Of a stretch of 64,000 nt of DNA, positions 18,071 through 25,771 are shown piece after piece. Each line of letters begins with the position of its first letter. The first letter of the stretch is position 1. Position numbers and translations under genes: made by a program. The DNA is from Micromonospora humi (lineage in GTDB: Bacteria; Actinomycetota; Actinomycetes; Mycobacteriales; Micromonosporaceae), in assembly GCF_900090105.1 (NCBI RefSeq), contig NZ_FMDM01000001.1, positions 248,001 through 312,000 on the forward strand. The letters run 5' to 3'. Under the pieces are notes generated by a model. The model was not told the DNA's origin. It made no database searches and was given only the letters and a program-made list of their open reading frames with translations.

Positions 18071-18174
18071 AGAAACTCTCCAGAGTGGACGGACGCGCGA
18101 CGCGCGCCGGTGCCGGCGCCGCCGGGCACGGCGGAGCCGGGAGGGTGGATCGGGAAAAGGGCGGGAACGCTCGG

Positions 18175-18276
18175 TCAGCGCGCGACGCGACAGCGGTCGC
18201 TGCACACCCGCATCAGGTCGACGTGGCGGCGCTTGACCAGCAGAGGGCGGGCCTGCGCGAGGGGTGGGGCGAACAT
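18175..18276 (-). CDS. Cys-containing leader peptide (sulfur-type attenuator)
   Basis: A 33-residue ORF between the riboswitch and the binding-protein gene, with ribosome binding site AGGGAG just before the ATG. Its C-terminal part, LVKRRHVDLMRVCSDRCRVA, matches the RRHVDLCRVxSxxC pattern of small putative leader peptides found before sulfur-metabolism genes in actinobacteria. The two Cys codons near the end would let ribosome stalling sense Cys-tRNA supply. It ends about 100 bases before the transporter start. The match to the leader pattern is clear, but the mechanism is inferred. Confidence 0.7.
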   Translation of the reverse strand: MFAPPLAQARPLLVKRRHVDLMRVCSDRCRVAR

Positions 18277-18299
18277 CGGGTCTCCCTGGTCGTCGGTGC

Positions 18300-18425
18300 T
18301 GACCTGGGTGCCAGGCCACGCTTGCGCCGACGGCTGCCGGCGCCTGGTCCTCACCCGGAGCACCCCACCGTGGTGGAGGGTTGCCGGCCAGCGAGCCGGG
18401 GCTTGACGCTGGCGCTCATGACCTG
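18300..18425 (-). ncRNA. SAM-IV-like riboswitch
   Basis: On the minus strand the sequence reads GGTCATGAGCGCCAGCG, then a loop with AAGCCCCGGCT, then CGCTGGCCGGCAACCCTCC, a short P3 hairpin closed by CCAC/GTGG, and TGCTCCGGGTGAGGACC. P1 is GGTC/GACC, P2 is GCCAGCG/CGCTGGC, and the P2-loop CCCGG can pair with the downstream CCGGG as the SAM-I/IV pseudoknot. There is no P4 between P3 and P1, which fits SAM-IV. A further hairpin (GCGCCGGC/GTCGGCGC) follows, as expected for P5. The aptamer core is about 18346-18424. It precedes the leader peptide and the amino-acid ABC operon. Confidence 0.82.
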
Positions 18426-18558
18426 CGGAGAAGGCTAGCAGCACCGGTACGCCGGACGTCCAGCCGTTATGACCACCCTCACGCGCCGCGCCTTACCTCG
18501 ACGAGCCGTGGCGGGTGCGCCGGGCGCTGCCGCGGTGGTACCTGACCGACCAGGGCTT

Positions 18559-18580
18559 GCTATGCAACAAAGTGCATAGC
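18559..18580 (+). promoter_or_regulatory. PadR-type palindromic operator
   Basis: GCTATGCA and TGCATAGC form a perfect 8-base inverted repeat separated by six bases, ending four bases before the first possible ATG of the PadR-family gene. PadR-family repressors often bind ATGnn-type inverted repeats at their own promoter, so this is a likely autoregulatory site that also controls the coupled acyl-CoA dehydrogenase gene. Confidence 0.7.
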
Positions 18581-18592
18581 AGGATGACCGGC

Positions 18593-19165
18593 ATGTCGTT
18601 GGAGCACGCCATCCTCGTCTCGCTCCTGGAGCAACCCGCCTCCGGCTACGAGCTGGCCCGTCGCTTCGACCGCTCGATCGGCCGCTTCTGGACCGCCACC
18701 CACCAGCAGATCTACCGCGTCCTCAAACAGATGGCCGACGACGACCGGATCACCGGCGTCCAGGTCGGCCAGGAGAGCCTGCCGGACAAGAAGGTCTGGT
18801 CGGTCACTCCCGCCGGCCGGGCCGCGCTGCTCGACTGGCTGCACGCCCCGGTGCGCCCGGAGGCCGTCCGGCACGAGCTGGCCGTGAAGATCCGCGGTGC
18901 CGCGTTCGACGACGCCGCCGGGCGCGCCGCCCTGCTGGCCGAGGTCGAGCGCTACCGCGCCGACCACGAGTCCGTCCTCGCCGGCTACCTGGCCGGCGAA
19001 CGCCGCGACTTCGCCGACCCGGCCGCACCGGACGCCCGGGCGGCGTTGCAGCACGTCGTGCTGCGCGGCGGCATCGCGTACGAGCGGATGGTGCTGGCCT
19101 GGCTGGACGACGTCCTGGCCACCCTCCGCGCCCTCGACCCCGACCCGGAAAGGCCCGCGCCGTGA
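18593..19165 (+). CDS. PadR-family transcriptional regulator
   Basis: A 190-residue regulator with an N-terminal winged helix (MSLEHAILVSLLEQPASGYELARRFD ... QQIYRVLKQMADDDRI) and a helical C-terminal dimerisation domain typical of PadR/Vir-type proteins. ATG 18593 is preferred over 18584 because AGGA at 18581-18584 is correctly spaced and the PadR fold begins there. It overlaps the acyl-CoA dehydrogenase start by four bases, and an inverted repeat lies immediately upstream. It probably represses its own two-gene operon in response to an aromatic or acyl ligand. Confidence 0.9.
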   Translation: MSLEHAILVSLLEQPASGYELARRFDRSIGRFWTATHQQIYRVLKQMADDDRITGVQVGQESLPDKKVWSVTPAGRAALLDWLHAPVRPEAVRHELAVKIRGAAFDDAAGRAALLAEVERYRADHESVLAGYLAGERRDFADPAAPDARAALQHVVLRGGIAYERMVLAWLDDVLATLRALDPDPERPAP

Positions 19166-20883
19166 GCGACCCACTGCTGTTCCACCCGCACCGCTACGAC
19201 CCCGCCGACCTCGACGAGACCTCCCGTCGACTGCTGCGCGCCACGATCGACTGGTTCGAGAACCGGGGCAAGCGCGCGCTCGTCGACAGCTACCACGAGC
19301 GCGAGTGGTACGCCGACTTCCTCGACTTCGCCGCCCGCGAACGCCTCTTCGCCACCTTCCTCACCCCGTCCGCCGACGGCGCGGACGACAAGGACAAGCG
19401 CTGGGACACCGCCCGCAACGCGGCGCTCAGCGAGATCCTCGGCTTCTACGGGCTCGGCTACTGGTACACCTGGCAGGTCACCGTGCTCGGCCTCGGGCCG
19501 GTCTGGCAGAGCGACAACGCCGCCGCCCGGGCCCGCGCCGCCGAGCTGCTCGACCAGGGACACGTGATGGCGTTCGGCCTCTCCGAACGGCCGCACGGCG
19601 CCGACATCTACGCCACCGACATGCTGCTCACCCCCGACGGCGAGGGCGGGTTCCGGGCCACCGGCGGCAAGTACTACATCGGCAACGGCAACGTCGCCGG
19701 CCTGGTCTCGGTGTTCGGTCGGCGCGCCGACGTCGAGGGCCCCGAGGGCTACGTGTTCTTCGCCGCCGACAGCCGGCACCCGGCGTACCGGCTGGTCCGC
19801 AACGTGGTCAACGCCCAGATGTACGTCTCCGAGTTCCGGTTGGAGGACTACCCGGTACGCGCCGAGGACGTGCTGCACACCGGGCCGGCCGCCTTCGACG
19901 CGGCGCTGAACACCGTCAACGTCGGCAAGTTCAACCTCTGCACCGCCTCCATCGGCATCTGCGAGCACGCCATGTACGAGGCGGTCACCCACGCCCACGG
20001 CCGGGTGCTCTACGGCCGGCGGGTCACCGACTTCCCGCACGTGCGCCGCGAGCTGACCGACGCGTACGCCCGCCTGGTCGCGATGAAGCTGTTCAGCGAC
20101 CGGGCGGTGGACTACTTCCGCTCGGCCGGCCCGGACGACCGCCGCTACCTGTTGTTCAACCCGATGACCAAGATGAAGGTCACCACCGAGGGCGAGAAGG
20201 TGATCGACCTGCTCTGGGACGTCATCGCCGCCAAGGGCTTCGAGGCCGACACCTACTTCGACAAGGCCGCCAAGGACATCCGCGGCCTGCCGAAGCTGGA
20301 GGGGACGGTGCACGTCAACCTCGCGCTGATCCTCAAGTTCATGCCCAACTACCTGTTCCGGCCGCAGCCGCACCCGGCGGTGCCGACCCGCCGCGACGCG
20401 GCCGACGACGAGTTCCTGTTCCGGCAGGGCCCGGCGCGGGGCCTCGGCGCGATCCGGTTCCACGACTGGCGCGCCGCCTACGACGCGTACGCCCGGGTGC
20501 CCAACGTGGCCCGGTTCCGGGAGCAGGCCGACGGCCTGGTCGCGCTGCTCGCCGCGCACGCGCCGGACGAGACGCAGCAGCGCGACCTGGACTTCCTGCT
20601 CACCACCGGCCAGCTCTTCGCGCTGGTGGTCTACGGCCAGCTCATCCTGGAGCAGGCCGAGCCGGCCGGCCTCGACCCGGACCTGCTGGACGAGATCTTC
20701 GACCTGCTGGTGCGGGACTTCTCCGGCTACGCCACCGAGTTGCACGGCAAGCCGGCCACCACCGACGAGCAGGCCGCCTGGGCGCTCGCCCACCTGCGAC
20801 GCCCGGTCGTCGACGCCGACCGCACGGCCCGGGTGTGGCAGCGGGTGGCCGACCTGGCCGGGGCGTACGAGATGCGGCAGTAA
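19162..20883 (+). CDS. Acyl-CoA dehydrogenase family flavoenzyme
   Basis: A 573-residue protein of the acyl-CoA dehydrogenase superfamily, longer than the usual 380-400 residues. It has the FAD-binding middle domain (MAFGLSERPHGADIYATDM, GGKYYIGNGNVAGLVSVFG) and the helical C-terminal domain (CEHAMYEAVTHAHGRVLYGR). The extra C-terminal 150 residues are mostly helical. It is coupled to the PadR gene (GTGA), a pairing that suggests an inducible fatty-acid or aromatic acyl-CoA oxidation step. The catalytic base cannot be identified with confidence. Confidence 0.88.
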   Translation: MSDPLLFHPHRYDPADLDETSRRLLRATIDWFENRGKRALVDSYHEREWYADFLDFAARERLFATFLTPSADGADDKDKRWDTARNAALSEILGFYGLGYWYTWQVTVLGLGPVWQSDNAAARARAAELLDQGHVMAFGLSERPHGADIYATDMLLTPDGEGGFRATGGKYYIGNGNVAGLVSVFGRRADVEGPEGYVFFAADSRHPAYRLVRNVVNAQMYVSEFRLEDYPVRAEDVLHTGPAAFDAALNTVNVGKFNLCTASIGICEHAMYEAVTHAHGRVLYGRRVTDFPHVRRELTDAYARLVAMKLFSDRAVDYFRSAGPDDRRYLLFNPMTKMKVTTEGEKVIDLLWDVIAAKGFEADTYFDKAAKDIRGLPKLEGTVHVNLALILKFMPNYLFRPQPHPAVPTRRDAADDEFLFRQGPARGLGAIRFHDWRAAYDAYARVPNVARFREQADGLVALLAAHAPDETQQRDLDFLLTTGQLFALVVYGQLILEQAEPAGLDPDLLDEIFDLLVRDFSGYATELHGKPATTDEQAAWALAHLRRPVVDADRTARVWQRVADLAGAYEMRQ

Positions 20884-20921
20884 CCGGCGAAATCGGCAGG
20901 CGGGACGGCAGGCCCGGCCGG

Positions 20922-20927
20922 TAGGTT
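20922..20927 (+). promoter_or_regulatory. -10 box for leaderless GNAT transcript
   Basis: TAGGTT lies six bases before the ATG at 20934 and no Shine-Dalgarno sequence is present. This places the expected transcription start on the A of the ATG, so the mRNA is probably leaderless. Confidence 0.5.
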
Positions 20928-20933
20928 GCACGG

Positions 20934-21476
20934 ATGTTCGCGATCGCCCTGACCGACGACGCCGAGCTGCGGCCGTTGCAGCCCTGGCACGCCGACGAGT
21001 TCCTCGCCAACCTTGACCGCTGCCGGGAGCACATCGCGCCCTGGGTCGGCGCGTCCTTCGTCGCCACCGACGCCGAGTCGGCCCGCCGGGTCCTCCAGGC
21101 GTACGCCGACCGGTGGGCCCGCGACGACGGCGGGATCTGGGGCATCTGGCAGCGCGGCACGCTCGTCGGGGGAGTGCTGCTGGTGTCGCTGAGCACCGCC
21201 CGCGGGGTGTGCGAGGCCGGCTGCTGGCTGGAGGCGGAGGCCCAGGGCCAGGGCCTGGTCACCCGGGCCGCCCGGATCGTCGTCGACTGGGCGGTCCGGG
21301 AGCGCGGCATCCACCGGGTCGAGTGGGTGACGCGGGCCGGCAACGAACGCAGCATCGCGGTCGCCCGGCGCCTCGGCATGCGCCGCGACGGGGTGCTCCG
21401 CGACGCCGCGCCGGTGCCGGAGGGCCGGGCCGACATGGAGGTCTGGTCGGTGCTGGCGCCGGAGTGGACGGCCTGA
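20934..21476 (+). CDS. GNAT N-acetyltransferase, RimJ/RimL type
   Basis: A 180-residue acetyltransferase. It begins with the RimL-like LRPLQPWHADEFLANLDRC and has the acetyl-CoA-binding segment EAEAQGQGLVTRAARIVVDW and NERSIAVARRLGMRRDGVLRD. Relatives acetylate N-termini of ribosomal proteins or small amines. No ribosome binding site precedes it; a TAGGTT box six bases upstream indicates a leaderless mRNA. It is a single-gene unit between the acyl-CoA dehydrogenase and the Phd-like gene. Confidence 0.9.
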   Translation: MFAIALTDDAELRPLQPWHADEFLANLDRCREHIAPWVGASFVATDAESARRVLQAYADRWARDDGGIWGIWQRGTLVGGVLLVSLSTARGVCEAGCWLEAEAQGQGLVTRAARIVVDWAVRERGIHRVEWVTRAGNERSIAVARRLGMRRDGVLRDAAPVPEGRADMEVWSVLAPEWTA

Positions 21477-21514
21477 GCGTCTTTCTTGTCGTACCCGGAC
21501 GTCAACATGTGTCC

Positions 21515-21925
21515 ATGGCTGTCCCCGCACTGGCCGACCGGTCCCCCCAGCCGCGCGCCCTGCCGCTGCGCGAGGTCCGCACCCGGCTCACCCAGCTCGT
21601 CTCCCTGGCCGAGCTGACCGACACCGTCACCGTGGTCACCCGCGACGGCGACCCCCGCCCGATCGCCGCGATCGTGCCCGCGCCGGCCGCCCGCACCGGC
21701 GCGCAGGCCCGGGCCGACGCGGAGCGGGTGGCCGCGGTCAGCGCCGGCTGGGCCCGCCGCCTGGAGGAGCTGCACCGCCAGTCCGGCCGGCGACACGCCG
21801 CCGAGCTGCGCGCCCTGACCGACGCGCTCGCCGAGGCGTGGGCCGAGCTGGATCGCCGCGCCCCCGCTGGCGACCCCGCGCTCGCCCGCCTGAAGGCGGC
21901 CCACGCCGACCTCCTGCGCCGCTGA
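21515..21925 (+). CDS. Phd/YefM antitoxin-like protein without an obvious toxin
   Basis: A 136-residue protein whose first 60 residues (LPLREVRTRLTQLVSLAELTDTVTVVTRDGDPRPIAAIVP) match the Phd/YefM DNA-binding antitoxin fold. The remaining C-terminal part is Ala/Arg-rich helix. No RelE/Doc/PIN toxin lies next to it on either side. It may be an orphan antitoxin or a stand-alone regulator. GTG 21509 is an alternative start six bases upstream. A strong hairpin terminator follows the stop. Confidence 0.7.
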   Translation: MAVPALADRSPQPRALPLREVRTRLTQLVSLAELTDTVTVVTRDGDPRPIAAIVPAPAARTGAQARADAERVAAVSAGWARRLEELHRQSGRRHAAELRALTDALAEAWAELDRRAPAGDPALARLKAAHADLLRR

Positions 21926-21982
21926 CCCCACCCGCGAGCCGGGTGGGCGCGATCGCCGACGGAAGCCGCGGTCCGGGGAGGT

Positions 21983-22025
21983 GCCGTCGTGCCGCGCGCA
22001 CCCCCGTGGCGCGCGGCACGACGGC
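21983..22025. terminator. Bidirectional hairpin terminator
   Basis: A perfect 17-bp stem (GCCGTCGTGCCGCGCGC and its complement) with a 9-base loop lies between the convergent Phd-like and haloperoxidase-like genes. There is no U-tract, which is usual for actinobacterial terminators. Confidence 0.85.
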
Positions 22026-22092
22026 CGTCCGGGCGGCGGCCCAGCGACCGCCGCGGTTCAGGCTCCGCCGTCCGACCGGGCGGACGGACAGC

Positions 22093-23517
22093 TCAGGGTT
22101 CGACGGGGCCGGCGGCGGCGTCGGCGCGCAGCCCGTTCGCGGCCAGGTCGTCGGCCACGTCCAGCCCGAGACGGACCCCGCCGATGTTCCGTGCCAGGTC
22201 GACCCGGCCGTCGTCGTCCAGCGCGAACGCGTCGAACGACCAGTGCACGCCCAGGTAGACCCGGCTCAGACCGTTCTCCTCGATCATCTGCCACAACCCG
22301 TCCGGGAAGCGGCGGGCCCACCGCGGGCGCACCGTCCCGGTGTTGTCCACGCTGATCCCGTTCAGCTCGTCGGAGACGAACTCCAACCCGTCGGCGAGGC
22401 CGTCCGGGCCGTCCCCGCCCCGTCCGTAGAACTGGCGCACCGACTGCAACGCCGCCGCGCCGAACGTGGCGTGTCCGGACGGGTACGCCGGGAAGTTCGG
22501 CGTCCGGTTCTTCTGCCCGACGCTGTTCGTGTTCGGCGCGCCCAACGGCAACCAGCCGATGTCGGTGGCGGGGTCGAGCGCGGCGTCACCGGCGGCGGTC
22601 GGGCCGAGTGAGCTGTCGTGCTCGCGGATGCCGAGGACCGGACGCCACAGGTCGTACCGGTACTTGTCCGTCCAGCAGAGGATCCCGGCGTCGGCCATCG
22701 CGACGTTGACCAGCGCGAAGAGGCGCGCGTTGCGGGCCGTGTCGTTGCCCTGCGCCCGGGCGACGGCCCGGACGATCTGGTTGTACAGCCGGGGCGGCGT
22801 GCCGATGCCGCGTGCGCCGTCGTACGCCCAGAACAGCCCGACGGCGGTCTCGGCGGCGGTGCGCTGCGGCAGCCGGTCCGGCAGCGTGCCGGCCAGGTGC
22901 GGGGCGATGCCCTTGCCGCGCACCTGGCGCAGCGCCCGCTCGTACGCCCGGTCGCCCGGGCGGGGCGGCTCGTCGAGCTGGTGGCGGGCGGTGACCGCGA
23001 AGCAGTGGGAGCGTGCGCCGTAGAACGGCGCGTGGTAGCCCTGCCCCGGGTTGTCCGGGTCGACGCGGTGGTGCTGCCGGGCCGGTGACGGCACGTAGCC
23101 CTCGTCGCCCAGGCCCGGGTCGGCGGCGCGCAGCCGCAGCACCTCCTCGGCGACCCGCCGGCCCCAGGCGTGCCCGGCCGCGTCGTGCTTGCCGGCCACC
23201 AGCCCCGCGGCCAGGTGACGGGTCTCGAAGAACGCCCGCTGCGCGGGGTGGAGCGCGACCAACGCGGTCCGGGCCGCCGCGGCCACGGCGCTGTCCGGGT
23301 CGGCGTCGGCCGGCGGCTCCGGCAGCCGGTCGCCCAGCCACGGCTCGTACGCCCCGGTGAGACCGACGTACGCGTCGTGCATGGCCAGGTGGACGACGGC
23401 CAGCGCGCGGGCGCTGCCCACCGGGCCCTGCGACCGCGCCTCGGCCGCGTCACCCGTGGTGTGGGTGACCCGGTTCGCCTCCAGTGCCACCTCGTTCCAG
23501 TACAGGATCTGATCCAC
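22093..23517 (-). CDS. Vanadium-dependent haloperoxidase-like protein (PAP2 fold)
   Basis: A 474-residue helical protein of the vanadium haloperoxidase/PAP2 superfamily. The vanadate-binding residues are visible as KYRYDLWRPV, PAYPSGHATFGAAA and SRVYLGVHWSFDA, the last containing the His that coordinates vanadate. The start is GTG 23517, giving the family's usual N-terminus (DQILYWNEVALEANRVTHTT) behind GGGGGA; the longer frame to 23559 lacks a ribosome site. No signal peptide is seen. It may oxidise halides with H2O2 or act as a phosphatase-like hydrolase. It is a single-gene unit. Confidence 0.88.
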   Translation of the reverse strand: MDQILYWNEVALEANRVTHTTGDAAEARSQGPVGSARALAVVHLAMHDAYVGLTGAYEPWLGDRLPEPPADADPDSAVAAAARTALVALHPAQRAFFETRHLAAGLVAGKHDAAGHAWGRRVAEEVLRLRAADPGLGDEGYVPSPARQHHRVDPDNPGQGYHAPFYGARSHCFAVTARHQLDEPPRPGDRAYERALRQVRGKGIAPHLAGTLPDRLPQRTAAETAVGLFWAYDGARGIGTPPRLYNQIVRAVARAQGNDTARNARLFALVNVAMADAGILCWTDKYRYDLWRPVLGIREHDSSLGPTAAGDAALDPATDIGWLPLGAPNTNSVGQKNRTPNFPAYPSGHATFGAAALQSVRQFYGRGGDGPDGLADGLEFVSDELNGISVDNTGTVRPRWARRFPDGLWQMIEENGLSRVYLGVHWSFDAFALDDDGRVDLARNIGGVRLGLDVADDLAANGLRADAAAGPVEP

Positions 23518-23905
23518 GATTTCCCCCGTTGTCGCTCCGTTGACGAATGGTGGCGGCAATGCCGTTCCACAACGGATTCCGGGTGCGGGGAAATGTGCGC
23601 GCGCCAGTGCAACCGGAATGACATCCGGCTACTGACGTGCGAAAACTGTTTCCCGTCGAGCCCCCGTCGTGAATCGGCCGCCCACCGTTGGGTGGTCCGC
23701 CGTGCCGCTCTCGAAATGCGAATCGATGTCGGCTCATCCATGGTTGCGGCGGCCTGTGCGGCGGGTCAAGGCGAGACGGTGACGAATGTGACGAGTGTCG
23801 GGGAGTAATCAGTGGGCAATTCGATGCAACCGAATTGCGGGTCGGCGTACCCGCAGGTCACGGCGACGCCCGGGCGGGTCGGTGCGCCCGGGCGTCGCCG
23901 GTCGG
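23518..23905. other. Intergenic region between haloperoxidase and pgi
   Basis: No gene is supported here. The left part is less GC-rich than its surroundings and should carry the promoter of the minus-strand haloperoxidase. It also holds an inverted repeat GCAATTCG-N7-CGAATTGC at 23816-23838. The right end is the pgi terminator. Open frames crossing it are shadows. Confidence 0.6.
23861..23900 (-). terminator. pgi terminator hairpin
   Basis: A perfect 16-bp stem (arms CGGCGACGCCCGGGCG and its complement) with an 8-base loop begins 6 bases after the pgi stop codon on the minus strand. Confidence 0.85.
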
Positions 23906-25537
23906 TCAGCTCCGGCCGCGCTCGGCGCGGTAGCGGCGGATCAGCTCGGCCGTGGAGGTGTCCACCTCGGCGAGGTCCGGATCCGACCCGGTGAGCTTCG
24001 GGGCCAGCTGGTTGGCCATCACCTTGCCCAACTCGACGCCCCACTGGTCGAAGGCGTTGATGTCCCAGACCGCGGCCTCGGTGAAGACGATGTGCTCGTA
24101 GAGCGCGATCAACTGCCCCAGCGTCGCCGGCGTGAGCTTCGGCGCCAGGATCGACGTGGTCGGGTGGTTGCCGGCCATCACCCGGTGCGGCACCACCTCG
24201 GCCGCGGTGCCCTCGGCCTCCACCTGCTCCCGGGTCCGCCCGAAGGCGAGCGCGGCGGTCTGGGCGAAGAAGTTCGACATGAACAGGTCGTGCATGTCGC
24301 CCAGGTCGTGGTTGGGCCGGCTGAACGCGATGAAGTCCGCCGGAATCAGCCGGGTGCCCTGGTGGATGAGCTGGTAGAAGGCGTGCTGACCGTTGGTGCC
24401 GGGCTCGCCCCAGAAGATCTCCCCGGTGGGGTACGTCACCGGCGCGCCGTCGACACGCACCGACTTGCCGTTGCTCTCCATGGTCAGCTGCTGCAGGTAG
24501 GCCGGGAAACGGTGCAGGTACTGCGCGTACGGGAGCACCGCGTGGGTTTCCGCGCCGAGGAAGTCGGTGTACCAGACGTTGAGCAGGCCGAGCAGCGCCG
24601 GCACGTTGCGCTCGACCGGCGTGGAGCGGAAGTGCTCGTCGACGGCGTGGTAGCCGGCCAGCATCTCGCGGAACCGGTCCGGGCCGACCGCCAGCATCAC
24701 CGACAGCCCGACCGCGGACGGCAGCGAGTAGCGCCCGCCCACCCAGTCCCAGAAACCGAACATGTTCTCCGGGTCGATGCCGAAGTCGCGGACCCGCTGC
24801 TCGTTGGTGCTGACCGCGACGAAGTGCCGGGCGACGGCGTCGTCGTCGGCGTCCAGCCCGGCGAGCAGCCAGCGCCGCGCCTGGTCGGCGTTGGCCAGCG
24901 TCTCCTGGGTGGAGAACGTCTTGGAGACCACCACGAACAGCGTAGACGCCGGGTCCAGGTCGGTGGTCTTGTCGTGGATGTCGGTCGGGTCGATGTTGGA
25001 CACGAACCGGCAGCTGATCCCCGCGTCGCGGTAGGCCTTCAACGCCTCGTACGCCATCACCGGGCCCAGGTCGGAGCCCCCGATGCCGATGTTGACCACG
25101 GTGGTGATCCGCTCGCCGGTGTGGCCGCGCCACGCGCCGGAGCGCACCCGCTCGGCGAACGTCGACATCCGGTCCAGCACCGCGTGCACGTCGGCGACGA
25201 CGTCCTGGCCGTCGACGGTGAGCGAGGCGTCGCGGGGCAGCCGCAGCGCCGTGTGCAGCACGGCGCGGTCCTCGGTGACGTTGATGTGCCGCCCGGCGAA
25301 CATCGCCGCGATCCTCCCGGTCAGGTCGACCCGCTCGGCCAGCGCGGTGAGCAGCGCGACCGTCTCGTCGGTGACCAGGTTCTTGCTGTAGTCCACGTGC
25401 AGGTCGGCGACCTCGCCGGTGAGCCGTTCGCCCCGCTGCCCGTCGGCGGCGAAGAGCTCACGCAGGTGGGTGCCGCGCATCGCCTCGGCGTGCTTGCGCA
25501 GCGCCTGCCATTCGTCCGTGGTGGTGACGTCAGCCAT
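23906..25537 (-). CDS. pgi: Glucose-6-phosphate isomerase
   Basis: A 543-residue enzyme interconverting glucose-6-phosphate and fructose-6-phosphate in glycolysis and gluconeogenesis. Both family signatures are present: [18 protein letters not shown] and [15 protein letters not shown] for phosphate binding, and the second signature near [13 protein letters not shown]. The catalytic Glu lies in MESNGKSV...[16 protein letters not shown] 25537 with AAGGAGAAG upstream is chosen; the frame continues upstream for hundreds of codons only because of GC bias. It is monocistronic, with its own hairpin terminator. Confidence 0.98.
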   Translation of the reverse strand: MADVTTTDEWQALRKHAEAMRGTHLRELFAADGQRGERLTGEVADLHVDYSKNLVTDETVALLTALAERVDLTGRIAAMFAGRHINVTEDRAVLHTALRLPRDASLTVDGQDVVADVHAVLDRMSTFAERVRSGAWRGHTGERITTVVNIGIGGSDLGPVMAYEALKAYRDAGISCRFVSNIDPTDIHDKTTDLDPASTLFVVVSKTFSTQETLANADQARRWLLAGLDADDDAVARHFVAVSTNEQRVRDFGIDPENMFGFWDWVGGRYSLPSAVGLSVMLAVGPDRFREMLAGYHAVDEHFRSTPVERNVPALLGLLNVWYTDFLGAETHAVLPYAQYLHRFPAYLQQLTMESNGKSVRVDGAPVTYPTGEIFWGEPGTNGQHAFYQLIHQGTRLIPADFIAFSRPNHDLGDMHDLFMSNFFAQTAALAFGRTREQVEAEGTAAEVVPHRVMAGNHPTTSILAPKLTPATLGQLIALYEHIVFTEAAVWDINAFDQWGVELGKVMANQLAPKLTGSDPDLAEVDTSTAELIRRYRAERGRS

Positions 25538-25688
25538 CGGGTCGATCTTCTCCTTCACGACGGGCGGTCGGCTCTCGCCGGCGACCCCACCAGCCTGCCA
25601 CCCGGAGCCGCTCGTCGCGACGCGACCCGGCGTCGCCCACCCGCCGGGCGCGCCGGGGAGGCGACGCCGCGACACGCGGTTGGGACAC

Positions 25689-25710
25689 GTGTTCGACACG
25701 CCGAACACGG
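25689..25710. promoter_or_regulatory. Inverted repeat in the pgi / ABC exporter intergenic region
   Basis: CGTGTTCG and CGAACACG form a perfect 8-base inverted repeat with a 6-base spacer in the divergent promoter region. It looks like a repressor or activator operator, but no matching regulator gene is adjacent. It lies about 60 bases before the exporter start. Confidence 0.5.
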
Positions 25711-25771
25711 GGAGACACCGACCGATAGCGGAACGTAAGCTCCGGGAGGCTTGCCGGAGGAGGAGGCGCAC

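Noticed and set aside
22093..23517. Vanadium haloperoxidase as part of a halogenated natural product cluster
   Set aside because: No biosynthetic genes flank it; it is a stand-alone unit between a hairpin terminator and pgi.
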